This document shows positions 7,978-14,804 of a stretch of 41,040 nt of DNA, piece after piece. The stretch is from contig DVHZ01000170.1 of NCBI GenBank assembly GCA_018711685.1, forward strand, positions 1 to 41,040, read 5' to 3'. How positions within the stretch are numbered: position 1 is the first letter of the stretch; every line of letters begins with the position of its first letter. The translations under genes were made by a program, and so were the position numbers. The notes under the pieces were generated by a model that had not been told where the DNA came from, did not search any database, and saw nothing but the letters and a program-made list of their open reading frames with translations. Source of the stretch: Candidatus Excrementavichristensenella intestinipullorum. GTDB lineage: Bacteria; Bacillota; Clostridia; Christensenellales; Aristaeellaceae.

Positions 7978-9048
7978 ATGAAGCGAATCGTACTGACCGG
8001 TGGCGGGACAGCCGGACATGTGACGCCCAATTTGGCGCTGATCCCTCCTTTGCAGGCCCAGGGCTGGGACGTGCATTACATCGGTTCGGAGCAGGGAATC
8101 GAAAGGGAACTGATATCCCAGCTGCCGGGGGTGACGTATCACGCCGTGGCCACGGGAAAATTGCGCCGGTATGCGGATCTGAAAAACTTCACCGATCCCT
8201 TTCGAGTGTTGAAGGGCGTGGGCCAATGCGTGGGGCTGATGGGGCGCTTGCGGCCACAGATCGTATTCGCTAAGGGCGGCTTTGTCTCCGTGCCCGTAGT
8301 GTACGGCGCCCGGATGCGGGGCGTGCCCGTGCTGCTTCACGAGTCCGACATGACGCCGGGGCTGGCCAACCGCCTGTCGGTTCCCTTCGCCCAGAAGCTG
8401 CTGTGTACGTTCCCCGAGGCGGCCAAGATGGCCGGGCACAAGGGGCTCCACGTGGGCACGCCCCTGCGGCCCGAGCTGTTTTCCGGCAAGCGGGAGGAAG
8501 GGCTGCGGCGCTTCGGCCTGAAGGACGACCGGCCGGTGCTGATGGTGGTGGGGGGCTCCACCGGGGCCCAGGCCATCAACCGGGCGCTGCGCGCCGCCTT
8601 GCCTCAGCTGCTGGAGTGCTTTCAGGTGCTCCACCTGTGCGGCAAGGGCAACCTGGACGTGTCCCTGGAGGGCACGCCCCGGTATTGCCAGAGGGAATAC
8701 CTCACCGACGAGATGCCCGACGCCTACGCCGCGGCGGACATTCTGGTGTCCCGGGCGGGCAGCAATACCCTCAGCGAGATTCTGGCCCTCAACAAGCCTT
8801 CCCTGCTCATCCCCTATCCCAAGACGGCCAGCCGGGGCGACCAGATCCTCAACGCCCAATCCTTTGAGCAGCGGGGCCTGGCCCGGGTGCTCTACCAGGA
8901 GGACATGACCCCCGAGGTGCTGCTGCGCCGGGTGGTGGAGGTCTACAGGGAGCGGGGCGAGCTCATCGACGCCATGGAGAAGGAGCCCTCCTCCGACGGG
9001 CTGGGCAACGTACTCAAATACATCAACCAATACGCGAAAAAAGCCTGA
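7978..9048 (+). CDS. murG: MurG UDP-GlcNAc transferase (lipid II synthesis)
   Basis: A 356-residue GT28 glycosyltransferase acting at the inner face of the membrane. It adds GlcNAc from UDP-GlcNAc to lipid I to give lipid II. The N-terminal loop GGGTAGHVTPNLAL (from about residue 8) and the second glycine loop GGSTGAQAIN (about residue 191) are the family motifs. The UDP-GlcNAc site segment SRAGSNTLSEILALNKPSLL and the PYPKTASRGDQ segment follow. Length is typical. ATG 7978 follows TTGGAGG. It stands alone, away from the usual mur/fts cluster, which occurs in several Clostridia. Confidence 0.95.
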   Translation: MKRIVLTGGGTAGHVTPNLALIPPLQAQGWDVHYIGSEQGIERELISQLPGVTYHAVATGKLRRYADLKNFTDPFRVLKGVGQCVGLMGRLRPQIVFAKGGFVSVPVVYGARMRGVPVLLHESDMTPGLANRLSVPFAQKLLCTFPEAAKMAGHKGLHVGTPLRPELFSGKREEGLRRFGLKDDRPVLMVVGGSTGAQAINRALRAALPQLLECFQVLHLCGKGNLDVSLEGTPRYCQREYLTDEMPDAYAAADILVSRAGSNTLSEILALNKPSLLIPYPKTASRGDQILNAQSFEQRGLARVLYQEDMTPEVLLRRVVEVYRERGELIDAMEKEPSSDGLGNVLKYINQYAKKA

Positions 9049-9055
9049 GCGCCAT

Positions 9056-9087
9056 GGGCGGGAACGCGGCAGCGTTCCCGCCCGTTT
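9056..9087 (+). terminator. Terminator after murG
   Basis: A 12-bp perfect GC stem (arms 9056-9067 and 9072-9083) with a 4-nt loop is followed by GTTT. The T-run is short but the stem is very stable. Confidence 0.75.
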
Positions 9088-9179
9088 CCCAGGGAGAACA
9101 GCGCCGCGGCGCCGCTGCCCGCCGCTCCTTGGGAGCCGGGCAGGGGTGTCCCTGGTGAAATGGTGGAAAGGTGGGAAGG

Positions 9180-9851
9180 ATGTATCGGGTTTTTTTGGTG
9201 GAGGACGACCAGGTGATCGCCCAGGCCGTCAAGGCCCGGCTGGAAGCCTGGGACATGCAGGTGCAGTGTGCCAGCGATTTTCAGGACGTGCTGGGACAAT
9301 TCGTCCGGTTCCGCCCCCATCTGGTGCTCATGGATGTCAAGCTGCCCTATTTCAGCGGTTACCACTGGTGCGCCCAAATTCGGGCCTGCTCCGGGGCGCC
9401 GGTGGTTTTTCTGTCCTCCGCGTCGGATAACATGAATATCCTGATGGCTTTGAGCATGGGCGGGGACGACTTCATCGCCAAGCCCTTCGACCTGGACGTG
9501 CTGGTGGCCAAGGTGCAGGCCACCCTGCGCCGGGCCTACGACCTGGGCAGGACCCGGCCCCTGCTGGAGCATCGGGGGGCGGTACTGGACCTGGGGGAGG
9601 CCACCCTGAGCTATCAGGGAAAGACGGTTTCCCTGACCAAGAACGACTTGCGCATCCTCCAAACGCTGCTGGAGCGCAAGGGCCAGGTGATATCCCGGGC
9701 CCAGCTGATGGAAAAGCTGTGGAATACCGACTGCTTCATCGACGACAATACCCTTACCGTCAGCGTGGCCCGGCTGCGGCGCAAGCTGGAGGAGATGGGA
9801 TTGGAGGATTTTATCCTCACCCGCAAGGGATTGGGGTATATGGCGCCATGA
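9180..9851 (+). CDS. OmpR-family response regulator (BceR-like)
   Basis: A 223-residue response regulator. The receiver domain has acidic residues D9/D10, the phosphoacceptor D52 (LVLMDVKLP) and the conserved K101 (FIAKPF). The C-terminal winged helix (LTKNDLRILQTLLERKG, then VARLRRKLEE and GLGYM) binds DNA. A GTG at 9171 also fits the frame, but AGGTGG at 9169-9174 is the ribosome site for ATG 9180. The stop overlaps the kinase start (ATGA). With the kinase and the ABC pair downstream it forms a Bce-type antimicrobial-peptide sensing and resistance module. Confidence 0.93.
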   Translation: MYRVFLVEDDQVIAQAVKARLEAWDMQVQCASDFQDVLGQFVRFRPHLVLMDVKLPYFSGYHWCAQIRACSGAPVVFLSSASDNMNILMALSMGGDDFIAKPFDLDVLVAKVQATLRRAYDLGRTRPLLEHRGAVLDLGEATLSYQGKTVSLTKNDLRILQTLLERKGQVISRAQLMEKLWNTDCFIDDNTLTVSVARLRRKLEEMGLEDFILTRKGLGYMAP

Positions 9852-10837
9852 TCCTGAAAGCATACTTGAAAAAGCGCCTGAAGCTGCTGGCGCTGTTGTG
9901 CGCCTTCGCCTTAATCTTCGCCCTGGTGCTGTGGGCCAGCGCCTTGCCCGCCGGGGCGGTGGGCTATGCCGCCCTTTTGTGCGCCGCCCTGGGCCTGCTG
10001 GCGGGAACGCTGGATTTTTTCGCCTTTTGCCGCGCCCACCGGGCCTTGGCCGACATGAGAGGCCGGGTGAGCGTGAGCCTGGATGGGCTGCCCCAGACCG
10101 GGGATTTTATCCAGGCCGATTGGCGGGCCCTGGTCCTGGAGGCGCACCAGGCCTGCCGGGCGGCGGAGGAAAGGGCTGAGGCCCAGCTGCGAGAGGCGGA
10201 TGACTACTATACCCTGTGGGCCCACCAGATCAAGACCCCCATTGCCGCTCTGGAGCTTTTGCTCCAGGACTCCCAGGGCCCCGACGTCCAGGCCCTGGCG
10301 GCGGAGCTGGTCAAGGTGGAGCAGTACGTGGACATGGCCTTGAACTTTATGCGCCTGGAGGGGGAGGGCAGCGACTTGGTCATCAGCCGCTGCGCCCTGG
10401 CCCCCATCGTCAAGGCCGCGGTGCGCCGGTACGCCCGGCTGTTCATCCTGAAGGGGATTCGCCTGGAGCTGGGCAGCCTGGAGGGGGAAGCCCTCACCGA
10501 CGGCAAGTGGCTGGGCTTCGCCCTGGAGCAACTGATTTCCAACGCGGTCAAGTACACGCCTTCCGGGGGCCATGTGCGGATATGGGTCCAGGAGGGACCG
10601 GCGGTGCTGGTGGAGGACGACGGCCCCGGCATTCCGGCCCAGGATCTGCCCCGGGTGTTCGACCGGGGCTATACCGGCCTGGCCGGCCGCACCGGCGCCC
10701 GCTCCACCGGCATCGGCCTGTACCTTACCCGCAAGGCCCTGACCGCCCTGGGCCATACCGTGTCCCTGTCCTCCCAGCCCGGCCAGGGCGTCTGCGCCAG
10801 GATAGACCTGTCGGTCAAGCCCCTGGACCCGGACTGA
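9848..10837 (+). CDS. Intramembrane-sensing histidine kinase (BceS-like)
   Basis: A 329-residue sensor kinase with two N-terminal helices (about residues 12-31 and 38-60) joined by a very short loop, so it has no extracellular sensor domain. This is the hallmark of Bce-type kinases, which take their signal from the partner transporter. The phosphoacceptor is H126 in YTLWAHQIKTPIAALEL. The ATPase domain has the N box (EQLISNAVKYTPSGG), G1 (EDDGPGIP) and G2 (STGIGLYL). It is coupled by ATGA overlap to the regulator gene. Confidence 0.93.
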   Translation: MILKAYLKKRLKLLALLCAFALIFALVLWASALPAGAVGYAALLCAALGLLAGTLDFFAFCRAHRALADMRGRVSVSLDGLPQTGDFIQADWRALVLEAHQACRAAEERAEAQLREADDYYTLWAHQIKTPIAALELLLQDSQGPDVQALAAELVKVEQYVDMALNFMRLEGEGSDLVISRCALAPIVKAAVRRYARLFILKGIRLELGSLEGEALTDGKWLGFALEQLISNAVKYTPSGGHVRIWVQEGPAVLVEDDGPGIPAQDLPRVFDRGYTGLAGRTGARSTGIGLYLTRKALTALGHTVSLSSQPGQGVCARIDLSVKPLDPD

Positions 10838-10918
10838 AGCCGGGCCCGGCCCAGGCCCCCGCCATCCCCCTGATGGCCTCTAAAATCTTTCATCAGGCAG
10901 CCCTGCGCCTCCCGGCAT

Positions 10919-10956
10919 CCTTACCGCATTGTAAGGTTGGCCGGGATTTTGTAAGG
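10919..10956 (+). promoter_or_regulatory. BceR-type binding site before the ABC transporter genes
   Basis: The dyad CCTTAC-N6-GTAAGG lies at 10919-10936. Its core TTACC-GCAT-TGTAA differs by one base from the TNACA-N4-TGTAA form I recall for BceR-like regulators. A second half-site TTGTAAGG is repeated 20 bp downstream (10949-10956), two helical turns away. A -10 TATACT lies at 10988-10993 without a good -35, as expected for an activated promoter. Confidence 0.8.
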
Positions 10957-10987
10957 CGGATCGCGGGAAAAGGAGCGGGAACTGCGG

Positions 10988-10993
10988 TATACT
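10988..10993 (+). promoter_or_regulatory. -10 box of the ABC transporter promoter
   Basis: A TATACT hexamer lies 28 bp before the ATPase ATG. The -35 position (GGGAAA) is poor, which fits dependence on the response regulator bound just upstream. Confidence 0.65.
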
Positions 10994-11020
10994 GAGGTTG
11001 TTGCAAAAGGAGGGAAGACC

Positions 11021-11788
11021 ATGGCTATCCTTGAGGTAAACAATCTCAAAAAGGTATACGCCACCCGGCTGGGCGGCCAGAAGGTGGCGGCGCTGGCCAA
11101 CGTGTCCTTTTCGGTGGAGGCGGGGGAATTTGTGGCCATCATGGGGGAGTCGGGGGCTGGGAAAACCACCCTGCTCAACATTCTGGCCATGCTGGACAAG
11201 CCTACCGGCGGCTCGGTAATCCTGGGCGGCCGGGATGTAAACCGGATCGGAGAAAAGGAGATGAGCGCCTTTCGCCGGGAAAATTTGGGGTTCGTCTTTC
11301 AGGATTTCAACCTGCTGGACACCTTCAGCGTCAAGGACAACGCCCTGCTGCCCCTGGTGCTGGGAGGAATGCCCTACAGCCAGATGGAGGAAAGGATCTA
11401 TCCCCTGGCCCGCCGCCTGGGCATCAACGATATCCTGAACAAATTCCCCTACGAGATTTCCGGCGGCCAGAAGCAGCGCTGCGCCATCGCCCGGGCACTG
11501 ATCACCCAGCCCCAGCTGGTGCTGGCCGACGAGCCCACCGGCGCCCTGGATTCAAGGGCCGCCCAGAGCCTGCTGGAGCTGTTCGAGCAAATCAACCGGG
11601 AGGGGCAAACCATCCTGATGGTCACCCACTCCCTCAAGGCGGCCAGCCACGCCGGGCGGGTGTTGTTCATCAAGGACGGGGAGGTCTTTCATCAACTGTA
11701 CCGGGGCGGGCAGGGCCGGGACAAGTTTTATCAGCGCATCGCCGACGCTCTCACCCTGCTGGCGACGGGAGGGCGGGATCATGACTAA
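11021..11788 (+). CDS. Bce-type ABC transporter ATP-binding protein
   Basis: A 255-residue ATPase of the MacB/BceA group. The Walker A is GESGAGKTTLLN, the Q-loop is FQDFNLLD, the signature is ISGGQKQRCAIARAL, the Walker B is LVLADEPTGALD and the H-loop is VTHS. ATG 11021 has AAAGGAGGG upstream. It powers the BceB-like permease encoded next (8-base overlap) and, with the two-component system upstream, probably senses and removes cell-wall-active peptides such as lipid II-cycle inhibitors. Confidence 0.94.
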   Translation: MAILEVNNLKKVYATRLGGQKVAALANVSFSVEAGEFVAIMGESGAGKTTLLNILAMLDKPTGGSVILGGRDVNRIGEKEMSAFRRENLGFVFQDFNLLDTFSVKDNALLPLVLGGMPYSQMEERIYPLARRLGINDILNKFPYEISGGQKQRCAIARALITQPQLVLADEPTGALDSRAAQSLLELFEQINREGQTILMVTHSLKAASHAGRVLFIKDGEVFHQLYRGGQGRDKFYQRIADALTLLATGGRDHD

Positions 11789-13748
11789 ACTGCTGTACGC
11801 CCGGATGGGCCGGGACAACCTGCGCCGGAATTACCGGCTCTATCTTCCCTACCTGCTGGCCTGCGGGGGCACGGTGGCGATGTACTATATTCTCAGCGCC
11901 CTGGCCTTCGGCGACGTGATCGGCCAGGAAGGGCTGAGCTTTGGCACCCAGTATCTGAAGGTCATGATGGAGATGGGCCTGTACGTGGTAGGGCTGTTCG
12001 CCTGCGTCTTTTTGTTCTATACCCACGCCTTTTTGACCAAGGGCCGCCAGCAGGAGTTCGGGCTTTACAACATCCTGGGCATGGAAAAGCGGCATATCGG
12101 CCGGATGATGTTTTACGAAACCCTGTACGCCTATCTGATCAGCCTGGCCGGCGGGGTGGCGGGGGGCGCGCTGCTGACCAAGCTGCTGGCGCTGTTTGCC
12201 CTGCGGCTGATGCGCATGGAGGGGGACGCCGCCCTGACCATCCAGTGGCAGGCGGTGGCGTCCACAGCGGCCCTGTTCGGGGGCATCTTCGCCCTGACCT
12301 GGCTGCGGGATCTGCTGGCCATCCACCTGTCCAGCCCGGCCCAGCTGCTACGGGGCGGGCAGGCCGGGGAAAAGGAGCCCAGGGCCCGCTGGCTGCTCGC
12401 CCTGTTGGGGCTGGCCTTTCTGGGAAGCGGCTACGCCCTGGCCCTGTTGTGCAGCCAGCCGGTAACCGCATTGCTGATGTTTTTTCCCGCAGCGGCGCTG
12501 GTGGTGCTGGGCACCTATTGCCTATTCACCTGGGGCAGCGTGGCGCTGGTCAAGCTGCTGCGCAAGAACAAGGCCTACTATTATCAGCCCAGCCACTTCA
12601 TCTGCGTATCGGGGATGATGTACCGCATGAAGCAGAACGGGGTGGGCCTGGCCAACATCTGCATCCTGTGCACCATGGTGCTGGTGATGCTGTCCAGCAC
12701 CGTGTCCCTGTACGCCGGGGTGGAGGATTCGGTGGCGCGGGCCCTGCCCCGGCAGGTGAACCTGTGGGTGGAGGTGGAGCAAGATCTATCCGGCCTGGAG
12801 GCCGTCCGGGACCAGGCCCTGGAGGAGGCGGACCTGACCATGACCCGGCCCCTGAGCTATCACTGCCTCAGCCTAGAAACCCTGGCTCAGGGCGAGCGCT
12901 TTCAGGCGGCTCCCGGCGCCATGGAGCAGTCCTCCTATGTGCTGTCCTTCCTCCCCCTGGAGGAAGTGGCCGGGCAGCTGGAGGACGCGGCCTTAGAGCC
13001 CGGCCAGGCGCTGATCCAGGTGTGCCAGGGCCAGTACGCCGGGGAGCGCCTGGAGGTGCTGGGCCATGTCTTCCAGATCGTGGGCCAGGCGGCGCTGGAC
13101 TTCGACCCCGGCGCGTCCGGCCACGCCTCGGGGGGCGGACGCATTACCCTGGTGGTGCCGGATATGCAGGCGCTGCGGAATTTGCAGGCGGCCCATCGCC
13201 AGGCGGCGGGGAAGGCCGCAGCCTCTATCTTCACCCTGTGCGCCTTCGACCTGCCGGCCCAGGAGGCAAACCAGCTTCCCCTGGCCCAGCGCCTTTCTGA
13301 ACTGGCGGAGGGAGGCCGGGTCTCCACCGCCTATCAGACCTGCCGGGACGCCTATGAACTCTACGGCAGCCTGTTCTTCGTGGGGCTGCTGCTGGGCACG
13401 CTGTTCGTCATGGGCGCGGTGCTCATCATGTACTACAAACAGCTGAGCGAGGGCTATCAGGACCGCCGCCGCTTTCAGATCATGCGCAACGTGGGCCTGG
13501 AGCTGGAACAGATCCGCCAGGCCATCCGAAGCCAGGTGCTCATCGTCTTCTTCCTGCCCTTGATGGCGGCAGCGATGCACATCGCCTTCGCCCTGCCCAT
13601 GATTATGCGCATGTTCTCCGTCCTGTCCCTCACCAACGCGGGGGTGTTCCTCACCACCACCGCCGCGTGCCTGGCCCTGTTCGCCCTGTTCTACGCCCTG
13701 GTCTACGCCCTCACCGCCCGGGCCTACTACCGCATCGTGTCCGGATAA
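11781..13748 (+). CDS. Bce-type ABC transporter permease
   Basis: A 655-residue FtsX-like permease. The first helix is preceded by LRRNYRLYLPYLL, as in BceB proteins. Helices cluster at about residues 18-290 and again at about 520-650, with an extracellular domain of roughly 200 residues between them (about 310-520). That is the expected layout of ten helices with a large domain between helices 7 and 8, which binds peptide antibiotics and signals to the kinase. It overlaps the ATPase gene by 8 bases. No terminator is evident before the tRNA-Pro promoter. Confidence 0.93.
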   Translation: MTKLLYARMGRDNLRRNYRLYLPYLLACGGTVAMYYILSALAFGDVIGQEGLSFGTQYLKVMMEMGLYVVGLFACVFLFYTHAFLTKGRQQEFGLYNILGMEKRHIGRMMFYETLYAYLISLAGGVAGGALLTKLLALFALRLMRMEGDAALTIQWQAVASTAALFGGIFALTWLRDLLAIHLSSPAQLLRGGQAGEKEPRARWLLALLGLAFLGSGYALALLCSQPVTALLMFFPAAALVVLGTYCLFTWGSVALVKLLRKNKAYYYQPSHFICVSGMMYRMKQNGVGLANICILCTMVLVMLSSTVSLYAGVEDSVARALPRQVNLWVEVEQDLSGLEAVRDQALEEADLTMTRPLSYHCLSLETLAQGERFQAAPGAMEQSSYVLSFLPLEEVAGQLEDAALEPGQALIQVCQGQYAGERLEVLGHVFQIVGQAALDFDPGASGHASGGGRITLVVPDMQALRNLQAAHRQAAGKAAASIFTLCAFDLPAQEANQLPLAQRLSELAEGGRVSTAYQTCRDAYELYGSLFFVGLLLGTLFVMGAVLIMYYKQLSEGYQDRRRFQIMRNVGLELEQIRQAIRSQVLIVFFLPLMAAAMHIAFALPMIMRMFSVLSLTNAGVFLTTTAACLALFALFYALVYALTARAYYRIVSG

Positions 13749-13856
13749 AAGGCCGCCCCGCCCCCCCGCGTTTTGGAATCCCCCGTCCCCACCCCATGCC
13801 CCCCGCCGCGTCCGGGTAAAGAATTACAGACTTTGGAATTTTCCCGCCAAAACCCA

Positions 13857-13885
13857 TTGACAACCCGCCACCCCTGTGCTATACT
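13857..13885 (+). promoter_or_regulatory. Promoter of tRNA-Pro
   Basis: A perfect -35 TTGACA (13857-13862) and -10 TATACT (13880-13885) are separated by 17 bp, 29 bp before the tRNA. Confidence 0.92.
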
Positions 13886-13914
13886 AATCCCTGTTGCGGA
13901 AAGCCGCAAAACGT

Positions 13915-13991
13915 CTGGGTGTGGCGCAGTTTGGTAGCGTGCTTGAATGGGGTTCAAGAGGCCGGAGGTTCAAATCCTCTCACCCAGACCA
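13915..13991 (+). tRNA. tRNA-Pro (GGG)
   Basis: A 77-nt tRNA with encoded CCA. The acceptor stem CTGGGTG pairs with CACCCAG. The anticodon stem CTTGA/TCAAG encloses the loop ATGGGGT, giving anticodon GGG at 13949-13951, and the T-arm reads GGTTCAAATCC. It stands alone with its own promoter and terminator. Confidence 0.95.
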
Positions 13992-13994
13992 CGG

Positions 13995-14044
13995 CGAGTG
14001 TCCTTATAGCATTTGAAAAGCTGTAAGAACACTCGTCTTTTTTT
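13995..14044 (+). terminator. Terminator of tRNA-Pro
   Basis: A 16-bp stem with G-U pairs (arms 13995-14010 and 14020-14035) and a 9-nt loop is followed by TCTTTTTTT. It begins three bases after the tRNA. Confidence 0.92.
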
Positions 14045-14494
14045 GTTGTTTTCATCGGGCGATTCGGTTGGGGTATCGTGGACGAACAGGCCCTTTCGGG
14101 TATGGACGGTCACATCAGGAATTGGGAGGGGCAGCATTTTATCTTTACACAGCACCTCTATGGCTCGCCGCTGCTGCGCTTCCTTCGTTAGCATCTTTTA
14201 CGCTAGAGCGGCTATACCTCCGGCAAGCCGGTCAGGGGGGCCGGGGGCGGAGGCTCCCGGGCCCCCTGCAGCGCCGCCTCTCTTCGGGGATTCCCGCCCA
14301 CTCTCCTCCTTTGGGGGCACGTTCCTCCCTCATCAGCGCGTAACGAAAGGGATGCATTGCTGACGGATAACAACTTACATATCCGCCGGGAGCAGATTGC
14401 GCGTCTACGCCGGTTGGGAAAAAGGAAGCCGGTATGGAACCAATTGAACGCAGATTGCGTCCAAAACCCAGTGTTTGGAAGGGAGGCGAGAGAG
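14045..14494. other. Intergenic region between tRNA-Pro and the L,D-transpeptidase locus
   Basis: I see no recognisable gene. A 74-residue minus-strand reading frame (13970-14194) overlaps the tRNA terminator and matches nothing I know; it could be a decayed remnant. A weak promoter candidate, TTGCTG (14357-14362) and TATCCG (14380-14385) with a 17-bp spacer, faces the downstream genes. Confidence 0.45.
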
Positions 14495-14656
14495 ATGGCG
14501 CGCAAAGCGATGGTGTTCTTTCTCACGTTGTGCTGCTTGATGTTGGGTTGGGCGGCGCTAGCCATGGGCGAAAAACTGGATGGGCAGGGGAGCGGCGCTC
14601 CATCTATCCGCGCCGGGTATGGTTGGCAGGGGGATACCCCTTGCTCTCAATGGTGA
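14495..14656 (+). CDS. Small putative secreted peptide (53 residues), unknown
   Basis: The frame starts at ATG 14495 after a good ribosome site (GGGAGGCGAGAGAG). It encodes a signal-peptide-like N terminus: MARK, then a hydrophobic stretch VFFLTLCCLMLGWAALA, then a small-residue cleavage zone (ALAMG) and a 28-residue Gly-rich tail. I do not recognise the product. It may be a real small secreted peptide. It may instead be the remnant of a gene for an exported protein like the one just downstream, since both begin with a signal peptide. Confidence 0.4.
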   Translation: MARKAMVFFLTLCCLMLGWAALAMGEKLDGQGSGAPSIRAGYGWQGDTPCSQW

Positions 14657-14804
14657 TAGCCAACAATTTCAAAAGGCAAAACCCACAAATTTCGCCGGCG
14701 GGCGGCAACCTTTGAGCCGTTCCCGCCGTCTTTATAGCGTTCACCCAGGATGTCACCCTTCCTTGGAGGAACCAGTATTTTGCGGAAAGCGATGTGAGCA
14801 ACGG

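Noticed and set aside
7939-9863. Long minus-strand open frames opposite murG and the response regulator
   Set aside because: They show no domain pattern, and both plus-strand genes are certain. They are shadows of high-GC codon use.
13970-14194. 74-codon minus-strand frame downstream of tRNA-Pro, considered as an integrase remnant at a tRNA attachment site
   Set aside because: I could match no recombinase motif and found no repeat of the tRNA 3' end downstream. Its end runs through the tRNA terminator.
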